Shown here: piece after piece, positions 17,385 through 25,102 of the stretch
How the letters are laid out: every line of letters begins with the position of its first letter
Numbering within the stretch: position 1 is the first letter of the stretch
Origin: Vibrio spartinae
GTDB lineage: Bacteria; Pseudomonadota; Gammaproteobacteria; Enterobacterales; Vibrionaceae
Assembly (NCBI RefSeq): GCF_024347135.1
Contig: NZ_AP024908.1
Coordinates: forward strand, 806,001-870,000
Length of the DNA: 64,000 bases
Direction: 5' to 3'
Made by a program: the position numbers and the translations under genes
The notes under the pieces: generated by a model
The model's input: the letters and a program-made list of their open reading frames with translations, nothing else
What the model was told of the DNA's origin: nothing
Database searches by the model: none

Positions 17385-17435
17385 AACCTGATTGGTGTTT
17401 GTGATAATCGAGCCGCATTTGCGGCTCGGTTTGAT
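17309..17435 (+). repeat. Direct repeat flanking the PoNi gene, left copy
   Basis: The 3' end of the small gene plus its terminator, about 127 bases. The second copy is 18546-18677. The two differ at a few positions and by a 5-base duplication (GTGAT) in the right copy. Confidence 0.85.
17409..17432 (+). terminator. Terminator of the small plus-strand gene
   Basis: CGAGCCGCA (17409-17417) and TGCGGCTCG (17420-17428) form a GC-rich 9-bp stem followed by GTTT. The duplicate is at 18650-18669. Confidence 0.75.
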
Positions 17436-17512
17436 TTAGGCATCATTTTGAGTGGCTTATCTGGATTGATAGAATGAAACTCACAATATAATGAATAGTC
17501 TCGAACAACCTC

Positions 17513-18490
17513 CTATTGACTCACCCAAAAGATACGGTTGCCATTCTCATCTTCTATCGGCCCCGGAGCTCGATCACCACGGTTTAATATAATTTGGTCA
17601 TTCGTCAGATTACATAAAAAAGTGCCATCTATCGAACATTCATCTCCGGGTAAAACAATATAGTGCTTCTGCTGCTCCATTAGCTCCGGTGCAAACAATT
17701 GGTCATACCCCTGTGCTCTGGCGTGATCAACCAAATCTTTTGGATAGTAGAGCATGTGACGGTAACTGCTATCGTCCAAACCATAGAGTAATGTCACCAT
17801 CCCCGCTTCAAATGCCCAGTAGCCAAAGAAAGTCGGGAATTGACCTTTATGGCGATTATACCAGTAGCAGTCTTTCATCCCTTTATACCAACCTTTGAGA
17901 TACTGCTTGATACTTTCCTGCCGCTCAGCTTTTGTAGGAGAAACACCATCGCCTTTGATTGCATCGTAAAGATGTTGGTAGGATTTTGGGAAGGCAAGGC
18001 TCTCATCTCGTTGCCGAGGAAAACCAATAACTCCCATACGAGCAAGGAAAATACTTAAAATTGGGTCATCTTCACCTTGAGGATTTTTAGATATCATTTC
18101 CACAACAGGTAATATAAATTCTTTTTTCCCTAGAAGAATCGAAATACTGTAAATCCATAGGATATATTGATACGCATCTGGCTCCCAATATTTTAGCTGT
18201 GTATGCCTAAACGACTTTTTATGGAAAATCAAACAATCGATAAATTGGGTGAACTCACCTTCAACTTTGACAAGGTCAATACCACCTGAGTAACCACAGA
18301 GGGAGTGCTCTAAAAATCTAACTACACGATCCCAGCTAACACGTTCTTTTTGTTCAGCGTCATCCGATGAATTTAAAATCTCTAACGCCTTAGAATCATT
18401 CCTTACTTTTGTTTCAAAAAAATCACGCTTCTTAAAAAAGACTGTTTCATCTAACAGCGGATCTCTTCTATCAGAATCGAATGTACTCAT
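17513..18490 (-). CDS. DUF1911 / PoNi-type immunity protein (intact copy)
   Basis: A cytoplasmic protein of 325 residues; the ATG giving MSTFDSDRRD is preferred because AGGG lies eight bases upstream and it matches the other copy. The N-terminal half (DUF1910-like, YQYILWIYSISILLGKKEF) and C-terminal DUF1911 core (FFGYWAFEAGMVTLLYGLDD, YYPKDLVDHA) are the features of PoNi proteins, which protect against PoNe DNase toxins delivered by type VI or other systems. A ~70-residue C-terminal extension (HYIVLPGDECSIDGTFLC, ending FWVSQ) is shared by both copies. It has no neighbouring toxin and lies between two 127-132-base direct repeats, in the opposite orientation to the repeated gene, as if acquired as a protective orphan. 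Confidence 0.8.
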   Translation of the reverse strand: MSTFDSDRRDPLLDETVFFKKRDFFETKVRNDSKALEILNSSDDAEQKERVSWDRVVRFLEHSLCGYSGGIDLVKVEGEFTQFIDCLIFHKKSFRHTQLKYWEPDAYQYILWIYSISILLGKKEFILPVVEMISKNPQGEDDPILSIFLARMGVIGFPRQRDESLAFPKSYQHLYDAIKGDGVSPTKAERQESIKQYLKGWYKGMKDCYWYNRHKGQFPTFFGYWAFEAGMVTLLYGLDDSSYRHMLYYPKDLVDHARAQGYDQLFAPELMEQQKHYIVLPGDECSIDGTFLCNLTNDQIILNRGDRAPGPIEDENGNRIFWVSQ

Positions 18491-18545
18491 TGTCACTACC
18501 CTAACTTTAGTTTTACTGTAATGGGATTACTTCTATGGAATTCTT

Positions 18546-18677
18546 ATTACTCTATCTCAACAACCTAATCACCACCCACTATTGTCGGTATCATGAAGAT
18601 GGAGATGAAAATATTGCATAAAGCCTGATGGGTGTTTGTGATGTGATAATCGAGCCGCATTTGCGGCTCGGTTTGAT
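18546..18677 (+). repeat. Direct repeat flanking the PoNi gene, right copy
   Basis: Truncated copy of 17309-17435: the last codons of the small gene (LLYLNNLITTHYCRYHEDGD) and its terminator hairpin (18650-18669), without start codon or leader. Confidence 0.85.
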
Positions 18678-18756
18678 AACGTAATAGATAATAAAATTCA
18701 TATAAATTCATATATTAACTATTAATACTGAGAAAATATTCCAATCAAGAACATCA

Positions 18757-19110
18757 TCATCTTACCTTGTTTTTAAAGTATTTATTTTCAATAAAATAAA
18801 TGAAAAAAGAAGCGACCGTGAGACATAAGAAAATAAGTATAACTCGATATGGATGATATCCTATCCAAGTATAAAAAATATACACATTAACTGATATATA
18901 TGCTAAAAGTTTATAACCATTTTTAACTAAAGATAAAACAATAAAATAAGGAATCATAATATATATAGCTATAAAATTAACAAACCCTAGCTCTATGCCT
19001 TTAGACATCACCTCAAAATAATTTACATAAAAGTGACGAAATAAGTCATGAAATGTAATAAATATAAAATATGCCACAAAAGATAGAACTATTTTTAATA
19101 TTATATTCAT
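18757..19110 (-). CDS. Four-helix membrane protein, candidate immunity protein
   Basis: A 117-residue, very AT-rich membrane protein with about four hydrophobic segments (IILKIVLSFVAYFIFITF; FVNFIAIYIMIPYFIVLSL; LLAYISVNVYIFYTWIGY; VILIFLCLTVASFFIYFI) and a basic C-terminus. Its start overlaps the stop of the upstream gene by four bases (19107-19110), so the two are coupled. Multi-pass membrane immunity proteins typically protect against pore-forming effectors; this role is inference from context. Confidence 0.65.
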   Translation of the reverse strand: MNIILKIVLSFVAYFIFITFHDLFRHFYVNYFEVMSKGIELGFVNFIAIYIMIPYFIVLSLVKNGYKLLAYISVNVYIFYTWIGYHPYRVILIFLCLTVASFFIYFIENKYFKNKVR

Positions 19111-19562
19111 AAATATTTCTCTTTCTGTTCAGCATTAATCACCGTACCTAAATTATCCGGAGAATAGTCAGTTACAGTCTCTATCTTTTCATCAAACTCC
19201 CAAAAGTGTTCACCATGAACTATTTCATAAGTATATTTTTGTGAAGCAAACAAAGCACCACGTAAGACAAGATAATTATCATATTCATTCGAGTTATCAG
19301 CTTCTTTGAAAAAAATGCCTCCATTTCCATATTCTTTCCCTTTGTCAACAACTTTCTGGATATCATTTTCTAAACGATATGTGTCAATAGCAAAGGGAAT
19401 TTGTCCTATCGCATCAGACCAATATGGAAAATCACCTACCATTGATAACAAATATCCATCTGCACCATTCTCCACAGTTTTCCACAGTTTTCCAATCTCC
19501 TGATCCATTTGACCTGAAATAAATTGACCGTCTATCCTCTGCAGAGAAATTTTAAATATCAT
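19107..19562 (-). CDS. Unknown soluble protein, possible truncated effector
   Basis: A 151-residue soluble protein (MIFKISLQRIDGQFISGQMD onward), rich in aromatic residues, with blocks such as FPYWSDAIGQIPFAIDTYRL and EHFWEFDEKIETVTDYSPDN. It begins five bases after the preceding gene and overlaps the four-helix membrane gene by ATGA, the spacing seen for effector-immunity pairs in this island. There is no ribosome site at the ATG. I do not recognise the fold; it may be the C-terminal toxin part of a once larger effector. Confidence 0.6.
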   Translation of the reverse strand: MIFKISLQRIDGQFISGQMDQEIGKLWKTVENGADGYLLSMVGDFPYWSDAIGQIPFAIDTYRLENDIQKVVDKGKEYGNGGIFFKEADNSNEYDNYLVLRGALFASQKYTYEIVHGEHFWEFDEKIETVTDYSPDNLGTVINAEQKEKYL

Positions 19563-19567
19563 TGAAA

Positions 19568-19894
19568 TTATTTATTTAAAATTAATTTTTTTACTGTTAT
19601 TTTTCTCATAACATCACCAAGTCCAAATGTCGCACCACTATGAAATATGATTTCATACTTTTTAGGCAGAATAAATTTGAATTTCCCAGCAACCCAAATC
19701 CCATTAATTCTTACTTGACCAGATTTTACAAATATATCTGTAGTACATATATTGCAATCAGCTTTATCTATATTAGTAATAGACCAATTCTCACCCTTTG
19801 GAACTGTATATATTTGAGATCTATCCAGTTGTATATCAGCAACACTACTGAAAGAAATCAATAAAAAAGATAGATAAAAAACATGCTTTACCAT
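19568..19894 (-). CDS. Exported protein, likely immunity protein for the lysozyme fragment
   Basis: A 108-residue protein with a clean signal peptide (MVKHVFYLSFLLISFSSVADI) and a GGAGTG ribosome site. The mature domain is mostly beta-strand (QIYTVPKGENWSITNIDKAD, two cysteines in CNICTT, WVAGKFKFILPKKYEIIFH). It overlaps the end of the GH24-type lysozyme fragment by seven bases. A periplasmic protein directly behind a lysozyme domain is most simply a lysozyme-inhibiting immunity protein; the toxin is truncated, so it is probably an orphan. Confidence 0.7.
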   Translation of the reverse strand: MVKHVFYLSFLLISFSSVADIQLDRSQIYTVPKGENWSITNIDKADCNICTTDIFVKSGQVRINGIWVAGKFKFILPKKYEIIFHSGATFGLGDVMRKITVKKLILNK

Positions 19895-20283
19895 TTCTTA
19901 TACACTCCTTGATTGTATACATTTAACTCATAGTTTCTACGATTTTTCAAACTATCATTTTCAATACCCTGAGAGTAAATCCATGCTAACCATACAGCTT
20001 TAATATCACTTCCATATTCTTGAGAAGAGCCACCATTCACGATAGTTAATACCGATGAAGATTTAAAATTACCTACCCCAATATTATAACATAATAGAAC
20101 CAAAGCATCATATTGGTTCTGTAACACATCAACTTCCACATAATCATTTACACAGTCTTCATATTCTTTTAGCTTATCACTAAACAGATCATCAGCTTTA
20201 TCTTCTTCTATCCCATCCTTATATGTATTCCATTCATTTGTATAAAAACTATAATTAAAGACGTCTGGGAGTCCCCAAACGTC
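19888..20283 (-). pseudogene. 5'-truncated phage-type (GH24) lysozyme effector fragment
   Basis: An open frame of 131 codons following a TGA, with no ATG or ribosome site near its beginning (a GTG at 20137-20139 would give 83 residues). It encodes the C-terminal half of a T4/lambda-type lysozyme: LQNQYDALVLLCYNIGVGNF, then SSSVLTIVN and a final NRRNYELNVYNQGVYKKW, matching the usual QFDALVSFAFNxGxGAFxxS and RRxxExxL landmarks. The N-terminal catalytic Glu region is missing, and the frame starts inside the terminator-type boundary repeat. It looks like a displaced toxin end kept beside its immunity gene. Confidence 0.7.
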
Positions 20284-20297
20284 TCATATTGATTACT
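20250..20297 (-). repeat. Terminator-containing module-boundary repeat, copy 2
   Basis: On the minus strand CAGTAATC, then ATGAGACG and hairpin GACGTTTG/CAGACGTC (loop GGGACTCC) ending TTTAATTATA. Near-copy of 14126-14178. Compensating changes keep the stem paired (GGCG/CGCC there, GACG/CGTC here). It lies between the intact effector-immunity operon and the displaced lysozyme module. Confidence 0.7.
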
Positions 20298-20412
20298 GAT
20301 GAATAAGAATTTATATTATTTGCATTTTTCTCTATCTTTGTTTATATCTTTCAGATCACTATCTATAGACCATCTCTTCGAAAAATTCTCATACGTGTTA
20401 AAACTTCCAAGG

Positions 20413-20796
20413 TCATTTAGAATATTCATCACAAACATTACTTCGTCTTTGAATAGCCACATAATCATTAGCATATTTTCTTATTATCATAGGAAACTGA
20501 GAATCATAGCTCCCTTCTTTGGCTTTATCAGTAAAACAAACATAGATGCCTTTTTTATTCTCTTTGACAATATTTATTGTATAATTCCAATGTTCACTTT
20601 CAATATTTATTTTTGAATTTGTTATTGTAGGAGAAAATGATTTAAAATCAGAAAAATACTTTTCATCATTAGAAATCTTAGGAATGAGGGAACTATTAAA
20701 TGAAGTTATATCTAGATGCTCATAAATATCTTTCGATGAATATGCCCAACATGAATTTGCTGATATTATTAAAACAATAAACAATCTAATTTTCAT
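20413..20796 (-). CDS. Exported immunity protein of the lysozyme effector
   Basis: A 127-residue protein with signal peptide MKIRLFIVLIISANSCWAYS. The mature domain contains EHWNYTINIVKENKKGIYVC and ends in RRSNVCDEYSK. The start codon overlaps the stop of the lysozyme effector (20793-20796, ATGA). Because the effector attacks peptidoglycan, the periplasmic location is what an immunity protein needs. Sequence family not recognised, so the function rests on position and signal peptide. Confidence 0.78.
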   Translation of the reverse strand: MKIRLFIVLIISANSCWAYSSKDIYEHLDITSFNSSLIPKISNDEKYFSDFKSFSPTITNSKINIESEHWNYTINIVKENKKGIYVCFTDKAKEGSYDSQFPMIIRKYANDYVAIQRRSNVCDEYSK

Positions 20797-21995
20797 AATA
20801 TTTTCCCTATAAGTTTGGCTTCTTTTTTTCTTCTCGTTGGATATTTATCTTCGAAATCCATAAGATTTTCATACATAGATTTCCAATCTTGATTTATAGC
20901 TTGATTCCAAAAATTCACTGTTTCTGTTGACAAATTACCATATTGATAAGAAACAGATGCAATAACAGTTTGAGCTTCTTTTGGTAAACAACCAAATTTT
21001 ATTTTACTTGCTGAATTATTATATGCCTTTACAACTTTATCTGTTTCTGATTTTTTAACTTTTTCTTCCAAAGAAGACAACTCATCATCAGTTATAGATA
21101 ATGGATGTTTTTTTAAGTAATCTTGAGCTGTTTTCTTTTTCTTTCCTAAATATGGAGTAAACTTCGTAACTAAATTATCTGAAAGGCCAAGAGATTTTAG
21201 ATCAGCTAATGAACGAGCCCCAAGATCAAATCCAGAACCAATAGTAACGCCACTCTGACTATTTTCTGGGTCCGGAACATAACCATTTTTCTTACTACCT
21301 TCAAGTTGTTTGATGAAATCAAAATCAATATTTACTTCACACTTATCTGGATTATGAGTCCATGATTCTTTCAATGACTCATCTAATGCCAGTATTGTGT
21401 TCTGATCCACAATTCCATTAGCTGATTCTAGTTTGTATGATAAATGTACTTTATGGCTAGGAACATAAACATGTTGAAAGTGCCCCAATGAACCTTTTGT
21501 TTTCTTTCCAAAATCACCATCAGCACCGGCAACCCCTAAATCAAACCCAAGCTGAATTAGAGCTTTCTGAATTAACTCAACTTCATCTCCCTTATCACCT
21601 TTTCGATAAGATTTACGTTTCTTGACCGCAAGCTTGTTAAGAGCTTCCGAAGGTTTTAATAAATCTGACTTCAGAACGGTTGGGATAACATCAAGTACTA
21701 ACTGGTTGTTTTTCTGCTTCGCTTTATCGTGATCGATATCGACCTCGATTTTAACGCGCGAAACTTTTTCAACCGGAATATTCTTTTTCTTCACTAAATC
21801 ATCAACTTTCAGAAAGTGCTCAATCTTCTTCCCAAGAACTTTCAGTGCTTCAGGGATTGAATCCAGTATATTTCCCAGTTCATCCACAAGATGAATCGTT
21901 GCATTCACTGGTGTTCCATCCGGTAAATTAATTCTCTCACCTAAACGACATTGGCGGTGGCTTGCAATCTCAGCCAATGATTTTTTAGTCGGCAT
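20793..21995 (-). CDS. Type VI secretion effector: peptidoglycan-binding plus pesticin-like lysozyme
   Basis: A 400-residue protein without signal peptide, so delivered rather than exported by Sec. The N-terminal ~110 residues (MPTKKSLAEIASHRQCRLGE, DGTPVNATIHLVDELGN) may be a VgrG-loading domain. Residues ~130-195 form a PG_binding_1-type domain (YRKGDKGDEVELIQKALIQL, DGDFGKKTKGSLGHFQ). The C-terminal ~175 residues match the pesticin/T4-lysozyme-like muramidase fold: FIKQLEGSKKNGYVP with the catalytic Glu, SGVTIGSGFDLGARSLADL, and AQTVIASVSYQYGN. It overlaps the end of vgrG by 11 bases, has its own AGGAG site and overlaps its immunity gene. Muramidase activity in a competitor's periplasm is inferred from the fold and context. 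Confidence 0.82.
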   Translation of the reverse strand: MPTKKSLAEIASHRQCRLGERINLPDGTPVNATIHLVDELGNILDSIPEALKVLGKKIEHFLKVDDLVKKKNIPVEKVSRVKIEVDIDHDKAKQKNNQLVLDVIPTVLKSDLLKPSEALNKLAVKKRKSYRKGDKGDEVELIQKALIQLGFDLGVAGADGDFGKKTKGSLGHFQHVYVPSHKVHLSYKLESANGIVDQNTILALDESLKESWTHNPDKCEVNIDFDFIKQLEGSKKNGYVPDPENSQSGVTIGSGFDLGARSLADLKSLGLSDNLVTKFTPYLGKKKKTAQDYLKKHPLSITDDELSSLEEKVKKSETDKVVKAYNNSASKIKFGCLPKEAQTVIASVSYQYGNLSTETVNFWNQAINQDWKSMYENLMDFEDKYPTRRKKEAKLIGKIL

Positions 21996-23961
21996 AACTG
22001 ACTCCTAGTTCAACTCTATCCCCATCAGACAACGGCAACTCTGCCATCTCCCCACCAAACCCACTGCCACTCCCGGCACTGCCACCGGAGTTGAGGTTCA
22101 CCCCGGCACCGCTGAGGGAAACACCGGACGGATCGACTTTAACGAAGCTGCCACCGGCTTTGAGGGTGATTTCATTACCCGCTTCAATAACGACATGCTC
22201 ACCGGCTTTGATGTGGATTTCTGTACCGGCTTCATTGACCCACACTTTACCGGCTTTCACATGTAATTCGCCTTCAATCATCAGTGTCTGGCTTTTGGCG
22301 ATTTTGGTGCGCGCTTCACCGCTGACGGTGTGGTGATCGTTGACCTTGATATGGCTGTAACGGTCATTGTCGATGGTGGTACTTTGGTTATGCTTGATAT
22401 GCGTGGTCGCGTCGTTCTCGACCAGCGTGTCGGTATCTTTTTGCGCATGGAGATAGATTTTTTCACTGCCCGACTGATCTTCAAAACTCAGTTCGTTATA
22501 ACCTTCGCCTTGGTGAGTTTCGGTGCGGATCACCGTTTTGGTTTTGTGCTCCGGCAACGGATACGGCGTCACATTATTGGCGTTGTAAGTCCGACCGGTA
22601 ATGATTGGCTGATCGGGGTCGCCATTGAGGAAATGCACCACCACTTCATGCCCGATGCGCGGTACGGCCATCATGCCATATTGCGCGCCGGCCCAACCTT
22701 GGGTCACGCGGAGCCAGCAAGAACTTTGCTCATTCGAGCTGCCATAGCGATCCCATGGGAACTGCACTTTCACCCGGCCATGCTCATCACAATAGATCTC
22801 TTCGCCGTCGGGACCGACCACTTTCCCCATGGTCGGAAATTTCAGGATTGGTTTGTTGCGTGGTGTCATCCGCCACACCTGATCACCGCCCACCGCAGCA
22901 AACTGGTTGGCGTACGTGGTGGCACCGCTGCCACCGGATTCTTCCAGCGCTTGCGGCTGACTGCCCTGATGGGTGACCTGAATCAGCAGATAATTGCGAT
23001 TCATCTCACCATCCAAGTGCTCCATCAAATCAAAACGCTTCCCGGCCTGAAGTTGCACCTCATTACTTTTACCGCTGAAGGTATGCGCATGTCGGCGCAA
23101 AGCTTCAAGGCGAATTTGTGTAAACGCCTGACCGCTGGGGTCGTCTTTAAATCGTCCCGGCTGGTCAAAGTGCTCATAGTCACCGCGCTGATAACTCATA
23201 TCAGCGCCAGTGGCGGACTGGGCCAGATTGTAGGATGGCTTTTTAAAACTGTAATCGCCCAGTCGGACGTCACTGACGTCCATTTGTTTATGCTCGGTCA
23301 GGGTCGAGACATACGGAGTTTCAAACACCCCGCCGGACAGCGCGTTATACGGTACCGGCATGGCAAGACGGCCGAACCCTTCGGAATTATCGGTGATGAC
23401 TAACACATGCTTGTCTTGCTGATGCTCAAAGTGGTACATCAGCCCTTCTTCAGCCGCCAGACGGTGGAAAAATTCTAAATCGGTCTCGCGGTACTGGACG
23501 CAGTATTCGCGTTTGGCACACTCACGCCGTACCGAAAACGCATAATCATTGATATCCATTTCCTGAAACAGCACCGAGAGAATTTCCGGCACATCCAGTT
23601 GCTGGAAGATCCGGCTGTTATGGCGCAGCGACAGTCTTTCCAGAGAAGGCACTAACGTCAGTGAATAGAATGTATGGTGATGCCCGGTATCGCCCCGGCT
23701 GAAGTTGCGGATAATGCCGTGCACTTTTTGCACCACTTCCTGATCGCGCAGCACTTCCAGTAATGCACTGCTATCGACCATCTGCTCGAAACTCAGGTCG
23801 CTGTTGCGACTGGCAATATCGATAGTATACCGATAGCCATGGACCGATTGACCTTGATCATCCACCGAGTCTGAAATCGATTCGACGCCCTGATAGTCAC
23901 GGACCACCAATGTCTCATCATTGATGCCATCAATGGTGAGTCTGAATCCTAACGTTGCCAT
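21985..23961 (-). CDS. vgrG: Type VI secretion spike protein VgrG
   Basis: A 658-residue VgrG forming the trimeric tip of the T6SS tube. The N-terminal gp27-like region begins MATLGFRLTIDGINDETLVV; FFHRLAAEEGLMYHFEHQ is the classic VgrG signature. The gp5-like OB-fold includes VVGPDGEEIYCDEHGRVKV and VRVTQGWAG-type residues (CWLRVTQGWAGAQYGMMAVP), followed by the needle repeats (THIKHNQSTTIDNDRYSHIK). It ends in a Gly/Ser-rich tail without a fused toxin, so cargo is the adjacent lysozyme. The ribosome site is AAGGGTG. The first ~500 bases are duplicated at 16249-16751. No hcp, PAAR or structural T6SS gene is in the window, so this is an auxiliary cluster. Confidence 0.96.
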   Translation of the reverse strand: MATLGFRLTIDGINDETLVVRDYQGVESISDSVDDQGQSVHGYRYTIDIASRNSDLSFEQMVDSSALLEVLRDQEVVQKVHGIIRNFSRGDTGHHHTFYSLTLVPSLERLSLRHNSRIFQQLDVPEILSVLFQEMDINDYAFSVRRECAKREYCVQYRETDLEFFHRLAAEEGLMYHFEHQQDKHVLVITDNSEGFGRLAMPVPYNALSGGVFETPYVSTLTEHKQMDVSDVRLGDYSFKKPSYNLAQSATGADMSYQRGDYEHFDQPGRFKDDPSGQAFTQIRLEALRRHAHTFSGKSNEVQLQAGKRFDLMEHLDGEMNRNYLLIQVTHQGSQPQALEESGGSGATTYANQFAAVGGDQVWRMTPRNKPILKFPTMGKVVGPDGEEIYCDEHGRVKVQFPWDRYGSSNEQSSCWLRVTQGWAGAQYGMMAVPRIGHEVVVHFLNGDPDQPIITGRTYNANNVTPYPLPEHKTKTVIRTETHQGEGYNELSFEDQSGSEKIYLHAQKDTDTLVENDATTHIKHNQSTTIDNDRYSHIKVNDHHTVSGEARTKIAKSQTLMIEGELHVKAGKVWVNEAGTEIHIKAGEHVVIEAGNEITLKAGGSFVKVDPSGVSLSGAGVNLNSGGSAGSGSGFGGEMAELPLSDGDRVELGVSYAD

Positions 23962-25102
23962 GTAAACACCCTTCGTGTGCTTTCTTTATGATTGTTGGGA
24001 CATGGTGACTGAACACTGTTTAACCAAGTCTTTCCTGAGCCACCACGCTACCGCAGTCAGATGATTGATATAAAATAAAAATTAATCTGCAAGTCGGACC
24101 ATTATATGCAACATGCAGGTTAGGATTCACGCATTATCAAGTCAGTTTGATTTTGGGAAGGCGATTTTTTGAATGGAGATAACATTTCTGTGTTTAGACG
24201 GATGGTGTCGGCACTGCAATGTTCCAGTTTTGGGGCCGGAGACTGGGAGATAAAACTTTGCAAGTCGCGTTTTGGTGCGCGTTATCAGGGTCGCTTTTAT
24301 TCGCTCCTGCTCACGAAAAGCTTAAAATTCATCCCTGAATTTTACCCTGAGATCATCGTTCAAGTCGGCTCTTAAAATGTTTCTCTCAATTCAAATAAGC
24401 CACTCAACCAAGAAAACCATTCATGGAAGAATGGTTAGGCTTTTCCGGGCAGGACGCCCGTAAAAGCGGGTTCTGGACAACGCGCGCCTTAGCCAAACAA
24501 AAAAGATTTTCTGGTTCGTCTTTCATCTCTGAAAGATGAACTGGCGCACAGAGTACCCATGCCTATGAAATCGGAAAACACAATTGTGCGTCACAATTTG
24601 GAGCCGAAGACTAGGGATATAAAAATTGAGGTACAGTGATTTGGTGCGCAATTACTTTCACCGGTTTAAATTACATTTCCGACAGCGCCCCAGTTCCTTG
24701 TTATTGATGCGAAGATAACTATCGTTACGATTCATTGCGTAAAGCCTCTCGTTATTGCGTCGGGCATCGAAGTCCCTTTAACTTTGAACAACACAATGTC
24801 GCTTAGTAAAGTATCCAGCCAATCTGAGCCCCCATCAAATCAACACAAAACCCAATTAATCATAATAAATTCAATTGCTTTTATTTACACAAAAGAGAAT
24901 AAAAATCATCAGCAGCTCACCGCTTATCAATCCCATATTCCACAACAGCCATATAAAACACATGCTTAATACAAAAGGGCATTTCTCTTAGATGTATAAT
25001 CAGGTAGTCTTGTCGTTACAAAATATAAAAGTTAGACCATCACATTGCTGACATCGTGACCGTAATCTAACAGACAATTGTTCGGTTTGGGCTAGAAAAT
25101 CC
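23962..25102. other. 1.1-kb hairpin-rich non-coding region upstream of vgrG and cqsS
   Basis: No convincing protein gene. It contains the vgrG promoter side and the cqsS promoter side. Two diverged copies of a ~60-base unit lie at about 24224-24285 and 24592-24655 (TTTGG-GCCG-AGACT-GG ... TTTGGTGCGC). Between them are five hairpins: 24323-24344 (loop TCCC), 24415-24436 (loop ATGGAA), 24446-24460, 24519-24536 (loop TCTC) and 24582-24598 (loop CGT). It may be a non-coding RNA or decayed element. Confidence 0.5.
24423..24539 (+). CDS. Doubtful 38-codon ORF with its start in a hairpin loop
   Basis: The frame reads MEEWLGFSGQDARKSGFWTT and ends ISER. The ATG lies exactly in the 6-base loop of an 8-bp hairpin (AACCATTC/GAATGGTT). 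No ribosome site precedes it. Small products of similar wording are, as far as I recall, often annotated in vibrios, probably because this is a dispersed repeat rather than a gene. Confidence 0.2.
   Translation: MEEWLGFSGQDARKSGFWTTRALAKQKRFSGSSFISER

Noticed and set aside
14126..20297. Integron attC sites or cassette array
   Set aside because: The boundary repeats lack the RYYYAAC core and simple-site pairs and occur only twice; no integrase seen.
22330..23403. 357-codon plus-strand frame
   Set aside because: Lies entirely antisense within vgrG and has no ribosome site; a shadow of the GC-rich vgrG codons.
13200..24000. Insertion sequence or integrase driving the island
   Set aside because: No transposase, recombinase or paired terminal inverted repeats found; changes look like homologous or illegitimate recombination.
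24169..24375. 68-codon plus-strand frame
   Set aside because: Covers one copy of the diverged repeat and a perfect hairpin; the second repeat copy does not keep the frame.
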